5,225 bases of DNA from JASJGK01 sp033791585 (lineage in GTDB: Bacteria; SAR324; XYD2-FULL-50-16), in assembly GCA_033791585.1 (NCBI GenBank), contig JASJGK010000288.1, forward strand, positions 1-5,225. The letters run 5' to 3'. Below the pieces are notes generated by a model. It ran no database searches. It was not told the origin of the DNA and was given only the letters and a program-made list of their open reading frames with translations. A program made the translations under genes and the position numbers. Shown here in pieces: positions 1 to 4,647 of this stretch (positions are counted from its first letter, which is position 1; each line of letters begins with the position of its first letter).

Positions 1-13
1 TATTAAAAAAAGT

Positions 14-31
14 AAACATTCGTTCATGTTT
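14..31. promoter_or_regulatory. Possible operator dyad upstream of the HTH-ankyrin gene
   Basis: Perfect 6-bp arms AAACAT (14-19) and ATGTTT (26-31) flank a 6-nt spacer. The dyad ends 7 bp before the ATG at 39. A TATACT hexamer (33-38) directly abuts the start codon, so a conventional promoter for this start would have to lie further left, outside the window. The spacing would suit a small dimeric regulator, possibly the HTH protein itself, but this is inference. AT-rich 6-bp dyads occur by chance. Confidence 0.22.
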
Positions 32-38
32 TTATACT

Positions 39-995
39 ATGAAGCCCAAAATAAAAGCAACTGCCAAAATCACAATCCTCCAAGATTCTAGCCCTGAAGA
101 CTTTCATTCGGGGAAAAGACTCAACAGGATTCGAAAGATAAAAGGTTATACCCAAGAAGGGCTACTCTATGAGCCTGATTTCCCAAAGGTTTCACTAAAA
201 ACCTTACGCAGGTGGGAACAAAAGGGAGTAAACCCCTTACGACTTCAGGAAGTTGCAAATTTTTTTGGGCTGGATTTATGGGGTTTTTTAGAAAATCATA
301 TTGGCGAAGAAGAATTTAGGGCCCTAGCCTTACACCCTGAAATGCACCTGCCTATGAAGGCAAAATACTTGTATAAAACAAATCAGGAACCCGTTGCCTA
401 TGACCAGCAACAGCGGAATCGCACAGAATTCAACAAATTAGTTGAGTTGATTCAAAAAGCCCAAAATAAAAAATTTATCACTCAAATCAAAAGTTTCCCT
501 GTCAACTACCAAGGCGAGCAAGGCTGGAATCTTCTACTTTGGGCAGTGCATAAAAATCAAATTCAGATAGTAAAATACCTTTTAAAACAAAAAAGCCTTG
601 ACCCTACCCAAGGGGACGGAGAGGGACTTACCCCTTTGATGTGCGCTTGTACCTGGGGCTATACTGAGGCTACAGGCTTACTTTTAGCAAATCAAAAGGT
701 TCTAAAAAAAATCAACCATTTAGACCACTTAGGTTGGTCTGCTCTTACTTGGGCCTGCTCTAATGGTCACGCCCAAGTTCTTGAATCCCTGCTGCAAGCT
801 GGGTCTAGCCCAGACCTGCAAGATCACAGGCAGGCCACACCGCTACATAGAGCGATCAAAGAAAACAATATTACCATTGCCCAAGTCTTACTAAATCATC
901 ATGCCGACCCAAGCATTTTAGATGAAAATGCTAAAAGCCCCAAGCAATTAGCCGAGGGGCAGCAAGACCAAGCCCTCATTGGTCTTTTTTCTTAA
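39..995 (+). CDS. XRE-like helix-turn-helix protein fused to C-terminal ankyrin repeats
   Basis: This 318-residue protein is probably a cytoplasmic DNA-binding regulator with a protein-interaction tail. Residues 25-97 form a Cro/XRE-like HTH: RLxxxR at 27-32, GYTQEGLL at 36-43, and a recognition-helix segment KTLRRWE at 54-60. The loop between the two HTH helices is about three residues longer than in canonical HTH_3 domains. After a polar linker (about 98-160), ankyrin repeats begin near 162 (GWNLLLWAV), 196 (GLTPLMCAC), 232 (GWSALTWAC) and 266 (ATPLHRAI), with a partial fifth near 298. The HTH is closely related to that of the gene at 3225-3560. No transmembrane segment or signal peptide is visible. 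There is no Shine-Dalgarno sequence before ATG 39 and the frame stays open to the window edge, so the true start could lie upstream. HTH plus ankyrin is an uncommon pairing. The domain calls are secure; the target and partner are unknown. Confidence 0.85.
   Translation: MKPKIKATAKITILQDSSPEDFHSGKRLNRIRKIKGYTQEGLLYEPDFPKVSLKTLRRWEQKGVNPLRLQEVANFFGLDLWGFLENHIGEEEFRALALHPEMHLPMKAKYLYKTNQEPVAYDQQQRNRTEFNKLVELIQKAQNKKFITQIKSFPVNYQGEQGWNLLLWAVHKNQIQIVKYLLKQKSLDPTQGDGEGLTPLMCACTWGYTEATGLLLANQKVLKKINHLDHLGWSALTWACSNGHAQVLESLLQAGSSPDLQDHRQATPLHRAIKENNITIAQVLLNHHADPSILDENAKSPKQLAEGQQDQALIGLFS
964..990 (+). terminator. Terminator-like hairpin inside the 3' end of the HTH-ankyrin gene
   Basis: An 8-bp stem, AAGACCAA (964-971) with TTGGTCTT (979-986), closes a 7-nt loop. 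It runs into six T residues (985-990). The hairpin is only moderately strong (three G-C pairs). Both stem and T-tract lie before the TAA stop (993-995), within codons for the last residues. Termination here would release an mRNA without a stop codon unless the trailing ribosome prevents the hairpin from folding. Confidence 0.5.
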
Positions 996-1102
996 CCCCT
1001 CCAGCTTTCCCTTTCCCTCCTCTTGTTCCTTCTTCCTTGCTCCAAATTTACATTGTTAGTTCAATATTTCTCTTTTGGGGAAATTTTAATAGAATCAATC
1101 TC

Positions 1103-1161
1103 CAATTTTTTAATAAATTTGTTTTAGTCATAATCTGCTATCAAATTTTTTAATGAATTCG
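1103..1161. repeat. Imperfect 19-bp direct repeat, 40-bp period
   Basis: Copies at 1103-1121 and 1143-1161 match at 16 of 19 positions (core AATTTTTTAAT). The 40-bp offset is close to four helical turns. The sequence is very AT-rich, so chance similarity is possible. It could be an AT-rich binding site or curved DNA upstream of luxR. Confidence 0.3.
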
Positions 1162-1345
1162 AATTAACAGCAAACAACATTCATACACCTGAGGTTACAA
1201 GCTCTAAAAAAAATAATAGAGACGAGATGGAAATCCATAATATTTAGCTATTGTTTGCCAATAAAAAGTTATCAAATTTCATGACCTTAAGGCCTTTACA
1301 GACTGGATTTAGGGGAGGAAGTATTCAAAATAGGAGTACAAAGTT

Positions 1346-1358
1346 ACAAACAATTTGT
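1346..1358. promoter_or_regulatory. Dyad upstream of luxR, candidate regulator site
   Basis: Perfect 5-bp arms ACAAA (1346-1350) and TTTGT (1354-1358) flank CAA, about 71 bp upstream of the luxR ATG. It is shorter than the usual 18-20 bp lux box and does not match the classical ACCTG-N10-CAGGT form. Binding by the local LuxR is only a guess. Confidence 0.2.
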
Positions 1359-1400
1359 GAGATAAATACCGAGGGTTAAGCTAGTCACAACTGCATACCT

Positions 1401-1409
1401 TGCTAAAAT
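1401..1409 (+). promoter_or_regulatory. Candidate extended -10 promoter element of luxR
   Basis: TGCTAAAAT fits an extended -10 (TGn followed by TAAAAT, five of six consensus bases). There is no matching -35 at 16-18 bp, which extended -10 promoters can tolerate. Transcription would start near 1416, about 13 nt before the luxR ATG. A weak or activator-dependent promoter is plausible. Confidence 0.35.
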
Positions 1410-1428
1410 CTCAGGATGGAAAGGGAGC

Positions 1429-2184
1429 ATGAAAACTACTGTGAGAAAAAATGAATTCACCCTTCAATTTATCGAGCAAGCTAGTAAATGTGACACAAAA
1501 GCAGATTTGAAAATTCTAATTGAAAGCTTAAAGGATGTTATAGACTTTTCTGTTTGGAGTTGCACACTGGTTGTTTACGACCAAGAGGTAAAATCACATT
1601 TCAATATTAACACTTTTCCAAAATTGTGGACTGTTGAATACGTATTGAGACGTTATTATAAGGTTGACCCGATAGTTTTAAAAAACTTTTCTCCTAAGTC
1701 CCTCGGAAAATACCAATTTTGGAGCAACACCTTTGAAGAGTGTAAAAAGGAAGCGACAGACAACTCCAATAAACAAATAAGTTTTATAGAAAAATCAAAG
1801 AAATTTTCAGAATTAAAAAACGGAATCACCATAGGTTGTCAAAACAATTTCAACCAAGAGGGGTTAGTTTTTTCCATTGCTGGGCCAAACATTGAGGATA
1901 CCCAAGACAATCAAACTATTTTATCTTCAATTGTTTATTACATTTTAGTAGCTATAGATAACACCCAAACGAAACTACGTGGGAACATCCTTACCCAACA
2001 GGAAACAAAATGCATTGACCAGGCGCAAAGAGGTTTTACCAATATAGAAATTGCTAAAATTTTAAGCATCAAACAATCAACCGTTAAAACCCATATGGAC
2101 AACGCCTATAGAAAGTTAGATGCAAGCAACAGGGCAAATGCAGTAGCAATTGCCCTGTCAAAAAAACTAATTAAACATATTTAA
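1429..2184 (+). CDS. LuxR-family quorum-sensing transcriptional regulator
   Basis: This 251-residue protein has the standard LuxR length and order: an N-terminal acyl-homoserine-lactone-binding domain (about 15-170) and a C-terminal LuxR/FixJ HTH (about 188-248). The ligand-pocket signature is complete. W67, Y71, D80, P81, W98 and G132 correspond by pattern to TraR W57, Y61, D70, P71, W85 and G113. In the HTH, LTQQE at 188-192, G202, EIAKIL at 207-212, STVKTH at 217-222 and a KL near 230 match the family, including the invariant E192 and G202. It probably binds an acyl signal made by the convergent synthase and controls transcription. Purine-rich AAGGGAG (1421-1427) sits very close to ATG 1429; AAGG at 1421-1424 gives a workable 4-nt spacing. 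Its stop overlaps the luxI stop. The family is certain; whether it is an activator or an EsaR-like apo-repressor cannot be read from the sequence. Confidence 0.93.
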   Translation: MKTTVRKNEFTLQFIEQASKCDTKADLKILIESLKDVIDFSVWSCTLVVYDQEVKSHFNINTFPKLWTVEYVLRRYYKVDPIVLKNFSPKSLGKYQFWSNTFEECKKEATDNSNKQISFIEKSKKFSELKNGITIGCQNNFNQEGLVFSIAGPNIEDTQDNQTILSSIVYYILVAIDNTQTKLRGNILTQQETKCIDQAQRGFTNIEIAKILSIKQSTVKTHMDNAYRKLDASNRANAVAIALSKKLIKHI

Positions 2185-2834
2185 GACTGAAACCATTCGA
2201 GCATTTTCAACCCCTTTGCCTTAGAAGAAAGCTTTCTTTCAAACTCCCTCCAGGAAAGCCGAGCAACAACGATCACGTCACCGTTTTCTAGCGTTGACTC
2301 TGCTATCGTCTCAAAGGGGAAACCCTCAATTAAAGCCAGTCTCACAACGTTTGAAACAGATGCAAAGTAAATCCACTCAATATCTTTCTCCAAACAAATG
2401 CGATATGCCTCTCTATGTAAAAAGGACAAAGCTGTATGCCCTCTAAACATGTCTGAAACTTTTTTATTTCTATATTCTTCCCTTACAACAGCCCTTGAAA
2501 CCTCCGCGGAATTGGGTTCAATCTTAAGGCCAGAAAATCTACCATCATAAGCATATTCAAGCATATAGGGTTGGGGTCTTAAGATAATTCTTTGGCAAGC
2601 TGCAAGTGTATTGTCGTGCAAAATACCATAGTGGCAATCAACAACATCATCAAACGGGTCTTTATCTAATAAAATTTTGTCAAAAGGCGGCTTAACCCAC
2701 TGGTGGTATTCTTCATATCTAAGGGAAAATAATTGAAAAAGTCTAGATTTATCCTCTGCGTTTTGTGGTATTCGCTGCACAGTTAGGTCAGACAGCAAGT
2801 TGTTAAAATTACGTGTGTCCTGTTTCATATTCAT
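2181..2834 (-). CDS. LuxI-type autoinducer (N-acyl-homoserine lactone) synthase, divergent
   Basis: This 217-residue GNAT-fold acyltransferase is expected to join an acyl chain to S-adenosylmethionine to make a diffusible lactone. Catalytic-type residues follow the LuxI order: R39 (LFSLRY), the acidic pair D59 and D62 (DPFDD), R82 (CQRII), then E111-x-S113-R114 (AEVSRAVV). The residue equivalent to the conserved EsaI W34 is not in place, though W46 is near. The pattern LRYEEY...DPFDDVVDCHYG also recalls PEP-CTERM/exosortase-associated and FeeM-like N-acyl amino acid synthases, so the product may not be a classical lactone. The adjacent LuxR with an intact pocket favours an acyl-lactone. ATG 2834 is chosen because GGA lies 6 nt upstream and homology begins soon after; MKQ at 2828 is the alternative. 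The frame opens 90 codons earlier but that part only translates the repeat array. It converges on luxR with a 4-bp overlap. Confidence 0.85.
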   Translation of the reverse strand: MNMKQDTRNFNNLLSDLTVQRIPQNAEDKSRLFQLFSLRYEEYHQWVKPPFDKILLDKDPFDDVVDCHYGILHDNTLAACQRIILRPQPYMLEYAYDGRFSGLKIEPNSAEVSRAVVREEYRNKKVSDMFRGHTALSFLHREAYRICLEKDIEWIYFASVSNVVRLALIEGFPFETIAESTLENGDVIVVARLSWREFERKLSSKAKGLKMLEWFQS

Positions 2835-2852
2835 GGTTATTCCATTGTTTAT

Positions 2853-2877
2853 GGTTAAAAAAAAAAGAAATTTAACC
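2853..2877. promoter_or_regulatory. Dyad GGTTAAA-N11-TTTAACC just upstream of luxI
   Basis: Perfect 7-bp arms lie at 2853-2859 and 2871-2877, centred about 31 bp upstream of the luxI start. The 11-nt spacer is almost pure A on the + strand. In the luxI mRNA it could form a hairpin with a U-rich loop close to the start codon. As DNA it would sit in or just below the luxI promoter, where a repressor would act. Confidence 0.35.
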
Positions 2878-2968
2878 TTACATTGAAGTCGAATTGATAA
2901 ATCTCCCCCAAATAGGGGAGGAAAACGGAAATAAACCTGAAAATTCTCCGCCAAATGGGGGAAAAAAA

Positions 2969-2983
2969 GTGGAGATTCTCCAC
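2969..2983. promoter_or_regulatory. Perfect 15-bp palindrome within the repeat array
   Basis: GTGGAGATTCTCCAC is a perfect odd-length palindrome with 7-bp arms around one central base. It overlaps the left half of array copy three (2978-2994). It is a good shape for a homodimeric HTH regulator and is 135-149 bp upstream of the luxI start. Confidence 0.35.
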
Positions 2984-3017
2984 CAAACTGGGGATAAGAA
3001 TTGAACTTTTTATAGTA

Positions 3018-3039
3018 AAAAAGGGACTCTCCCCTTTTT
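3018..3039 (-). terminator. Terminator-like hairpin in the upstream region of luxI
   Basis: AAAAAGGG (3018-3025) pairs with CCCTTTTT (3032-3039) around a 6-nt loop, a perfect 8-bp stem. Read on the minus strand the stem is followed by a T-run, the form of an intrinsic terminator. It could attenuate a long luxI leader transcript started further upstream, or block readthrough toward luxI. On the + strand it also has a T-run but the T's fall inside the stem. Confidence 0.35.
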
Positions 3040-3053
3040 GGTGGATACCAAAA
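3036..3053. promoter_or_regulatory. 18-bp dyad, lux-box-sized, in the luxI/HTH divergent region
   Basis: Arms TTTTGGT (3036-3042) and ACCAAAA (3047-3053) are a perfect 7-bp inverted repeat around GGAT. The total length of 18 bp is in the range of LuxR-family operators, but the half-sites do not match the classical ACCTG. It overlaps the inverted fourth array copy. Confidence 0.28.
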
Positions 3054-3145
3054 TTTATAAAATTCAACTAGAAGTACATCAATGTCTAAATTTTTCAACG
3101 TCACAGCAAAGAGCCACTAGAGTCAAAACAGACCCAATGGCTGGA

Positions 3146-3173
3146 TTGAAAACTCCAATTACTTACATATAAA
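3146..3173 (+). promoter_or_regulatory. Candidate sigma70 promoter of the small HTH gene
   Basis: TTGAAA (3146-3151) and TATAAA (3168-3173) each match five of six consensus bases with a 16-bp spacer. Transcription would start near 3180 and give a leader of about 45 nt before ATG 3225. It lies outside the repeat array, so the array would be upstream of this promoter. Confidence 0.5.
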
Positions 3174-3224
3174 AAAAGTGACAATAGTTGAGATTTAATT
3201 GGAAAACCTAAAATCGCTCAACAA

Positions 3225-3560
3225 ATGACTAAATATAAAAATTCAATTTTTGAAGGGCAGAACCTTACCATAGGGCATAGACTCCGCAACGCAAGATTGT
3301 TCTTTGGCTACCAACAAAAAGAACTGCTAGGTAAAACTCCCTTTCCACACATTTGTAAAAAAACACTCTATCGATGGGAAAAAGATGGCCCAAATATTAT
3401 GTTTATGGATCAAATTGCACAGTTTTTTAATCTCCCCGTAAAAGCATTCTATCCAATCTATACGTCAGATACTGAATTTATAGAGCTATTGTGCAAAGCC
3501 CGAGACCAGCCTCAAAATAGTTCTATTCCCCAACGTACAGAGCATAAAGTCTGCAAATGA
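3225..3560 (+). CDS. Small XRE-like helix-turn-helix regulator, paralogue of the first gene's HTH
   Basis: This 111-residue protein is probably a DNA-binding regulator. Residues 17-89 align without gaps to residues 25-97 of the HTH-ankyrin protein, with 27 identities in 73, including GY at 28-29, LL at 34-35, FP at 40-41, KTL at 46-48, RWE at 50-52 and FF at 67-68. It shares the slightly lengthened loop between HTH helices. The conserved block continues past the HTH to an EF-containing helix near 84-85, which suggests a family domain larger than a bare HTH. A polar tail of about 20 residues replaces the ankyrin repeats. It is transcribed divergently from luxI, which suggests that it may bind the shared upstream region. 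No Shine-Dalgarno sequence precedes ATG 3225; the frame extends back only to a stop at 3189. The target is unknown. Confidence 0.75.
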   Translation: MTKYKNSIFEGQNLTIGHRLRNARLFFGYQQKELLGKTPFPHICKKTLYRWEKDGPNIMFMDQIAQFFNLPVKAFYPIYTSDTEFIELLCKARDQPQNSSIPQRTEHKVCK

Positions 3561-3566
3561 GCAGAC
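3549..3566 (+). other. Hairpin with the HTH gene stop codon in its loop
   Basis: GTCTGC (3549-3554) pairs perfectly with GCAGAC (3561-3566). The loop AAATGA contains the TGA stop (3558-3560). No T-tract follows, so it is not a standard intrinsic terminator. It could stabilise the 3' end of the mRNA or be chance. Confidence 0.35.
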
Positions 3567-3637
3567 AGCGGGAAGACTAAAGCCCCAGTATTTCTTTGTT
3601 TAGTTGGACTATTTTTGTATAAAAAACAGCAAAACTT

Positions 3638-3666
3638 TTGCAATTTTACAAGAAGAGGGCTATAAT
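3638..3666 (+). promoter_or_regulatory. Sigma70-type promoter of the TerB-like gene
   Basis: TATAAT (3661-3666) is a perfect -10. TTGCAA (3638-3643) is a four-of-six -35 at the ideal 17-bp spacing. The start of transcription would be near 3673, giving a leader of about 33 nt. This is the best conventional promoter in the window and probably also serves the downstream gene at 4213. Confidence 0.6.
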
Positions 3667-3705
3667 CCTTAATAATCTTTGACATACACTCCAACTTAAA
3701 AATCG

Positions 3706-4143
3706 ATGAAAGTGACCAAAGAAGAGGCCCATATTATATTGAAGGGCGCCATTAAAATGGCCCAGCAAGACAATAAAATTGTGGACCAAGAAGCTGCTTT
3801 TTTAGAAAAGATCATGGGTGCAAGTGGCATCCAACCCTTTGAGGTGGATGACTTTGAGACTCCCATTGAAGAGGATATGGAATCCCTTGTTGAAGGTCTA
3901 AGCTCTAAAGGGAGCAAGCAGGCATTTTTGCTCACAGTTGCGGCTATGGCTAAGGTGGATGGCGAGCTAGATGGAGAAGAAAAATCTTGGTTTGCTACTC
4001 TTTGCAAAAAAATTGATGTGGGTATGATCAACCTCGATAAGCTCTCGATGGAGGCTGCCGAAGCTATGGTTTTAAAGGTTTTAAAATCGGGAAAAGCCAT
4101 CCCTAACCAAGGGAAACAAGTCCATGATATGGATTTAATGTAG
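3706..4143 (+). CDS. TerB-like (tellurite-resistance-type fold) protein
   Basis: This 145-residue soluble protein is mostly alpha-helical. Two copies of the TerB/DjlA-type acidic motif M-A-x-x-D-x-x-[IL]-x-x-x-E lie at 18-29 (MAQQDNKIVDQE) and 81-92 (MAKVDGELDGEE), 63 residues apart. This fits the internal pseudo-repeat and metal-binding acidic residues known for the TerB family. Family members occur in tellurite resistance, membrane-stress and phage-defence contexts, but no other ter gene is present here, so a resistance role is not supported. A strong promoter lies just upstream. There is no Shine-Dalgarno sequence before ATG 3706. The antisense reading frame of similar length is a shadow. 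Fold assignment is fairly confident; function is unknown. Confidence 0.7.
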   Translation: MKVTKEEAHIILKGAIKMAQQDNKIVDQEAAFLEKIMGASGIQPFEVDDFETPIEEDMESLVEGLSSKGSKQAFLLTVAAMAKVDGELDGEEKSWFATLCKKIDVGMINLDKLSMEAAEAMVLKVLKSGKAIPNQGKQVHDMDLM

Positions 4144-4212
4144 AGGATCACAGCTCATTTAAATCTATAGCACACTAAAGCAAACCAGCTAGAGCAAATC
4201 ATTTGAGCGGCC

Positions 4213-4647
4213 ATGTCGAAATTTAACCCACAAAAAATTGAGATTCACCTATCTGAAAAGGCCCAGAAACAACTAACAAAAGAACCTGTCTTGGTTCATT
4301 TGGAACTTTTATTTAGCTGCCTGCTGCGAAAACGAGTTTATTTTTACTCAGGTGAGGCACAAATGGACGCATCCTACAGCAAACCCCTCCCTCAAAATTT
4401 AGAGTTCCACCGACTCAGCCAAAATCTCTCTTTTGCCTTCCAAGCTGTGATGACCAAAGCCTGCTCTGTTTCAGACACAGTTGGTGAGCCTGAAGTTGTC
4501 GATTTTCCCACTACCAAACTGGAGGAACTAACACCCCAGTGGCTATGGGTGGATTACACCAAAAAAGGCTGGACAGGTGATTTTGGTTTTCGCCTGCGTG
4601 AACTGCCTTCTAAAAGGGCCGCCGCAAAGGCCTTGCATTACGCTTAA
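4213..4647 (+). CDS. Uncharacterised 144-residue protein
   Basis: I do not recognise this family. The protein is soluble, with no signal peptide or transmembrane helix. It starts with a basic, amphipathic region (IEIHLSEKAQKQL, 9-21), followed by a hydrophobic segment ELLFSCLLRKRVYF (31-44) with one cysteine, and a second cysteine at 84. The C-terminal third is rich in tryptophan (W110, W112, W120) and arginine (GFRLRELPSKRAAAKAL). It lies 69 bp after the TerB-like gene on the same strand with no terminator between them, so co-transcription is likely. Base composition looks like ordinary coding sequence, higher in GC than luxR. No Shine-Dalgarno sequence is visible before ATG 4213. Confidence 0.65.
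   Translation: MSKFNPQKIEIHLSEKAQKQLTKEPVLVHLELLFSCLLRKRVYFYSGEAQMDASYSKPLPQNLEFHRLSQNLSFAFQAVMTKACSVSDTVGEPEVVDFPTTKLEELTPQWLWVDYTKKGWTGDFGFRLRELPSKRAAAKALHYA

Larger units (their letters stand above)
996..1428. other. Non-coding, AT-rich intergenic region upstream of luxR
   Basis: These 433 bp contain no credible gene. The first 48 bp (996-1043) are about 44/48 pyrimidine. A 19-bp imperfect direct repeat follows at 1103-1121 and 1143-1161. An 8-bp inverted pair GCAAACAA (1170-1177) and TTGTTTGC (1251-1258) lies 81 bp apart. Overlapping palindromes CCTTAAGG and AAGGCCTT cover 1285-1296. The right end holds the candidate luxR promoter and dyad listed separately. The longest ATG reading frame noticed (1281-1379, 32 codons) has no ribosome binding site and is not called. 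Confidence 0.6.
2903..3046. repeat. Four-copy 17-bp element array between luxI and the divergent HTH gene
   Basis: Direct copies are at 2903-2919, 2946-2962 and 2978-2994, with + strand consensus CTCCNCCAAAYNGGGGA. An inverted fourth copy lies at 3030-3046 (reverse complement ATCCACCAAAAAGGGGA). Copies two and three match over 26 nt (2943-2968 and 2975-3000, 21 identities). Copy one is extended to a perfect 6-bp dyad, CTCCCC and GGGGAG with a 6-nt loop (2903-2920). Centre-to-centre spacings are about 43, 32 and 52 bp, near four, three and five helical turns. The array may be an operator set serving luxI and the HTH gene, a leader-RNA hairpin set, or copies of a genome-wide intergenic repeat. 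The sequence alone does not choose. Confidence 0.65.

Noticed and set aside
1281..1379. 32-codon reading frame upstream of luxR
   Set aside because: No ribosome binding site before the ATG and no recognisable composition; the GGAGG at 1314-1318 is inside it and leads only to an ATT codon.
1187..2940. ACCTGA half lux boxes at 1187-1192 and 2935-2940
   Set aside because: Neither has a matching second half at the right distance, and a 6-bp match is expected by chance.
2855..3067. 70-codon minus-strand reading frame
   Set aside because: It is another frame through the same repeat array, rich in F, S and P, with no family features.
2835..3104. 90-codon N-terminal extension of luxI
   Set aside because: It translates the repeat array and A/T runs into low-complexity sequence; LuxI homology begins only after the ATG at 2834, and the final length of 217 fits the family.
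3679..3684. Perfect TTGACA before the TerB-like gene
   Set aside because: No -10 lies at 16-18 bp; that position is the start codon itself. The promoter at 3638-3666 is better.
3512..3694. 60-codon minus-strand reading frame
   Set aside because: It overlaps the HTH gene end and the TerB promoter and shows no recognisable domain or ribosome binding site.
3696..4151. 151-codon minus-strand reading frame
   Set aside because: It is antisense to the TerB-like gene, which has clear family motifs and its own promoter; the serine-rich product is typical of a shadow frame.
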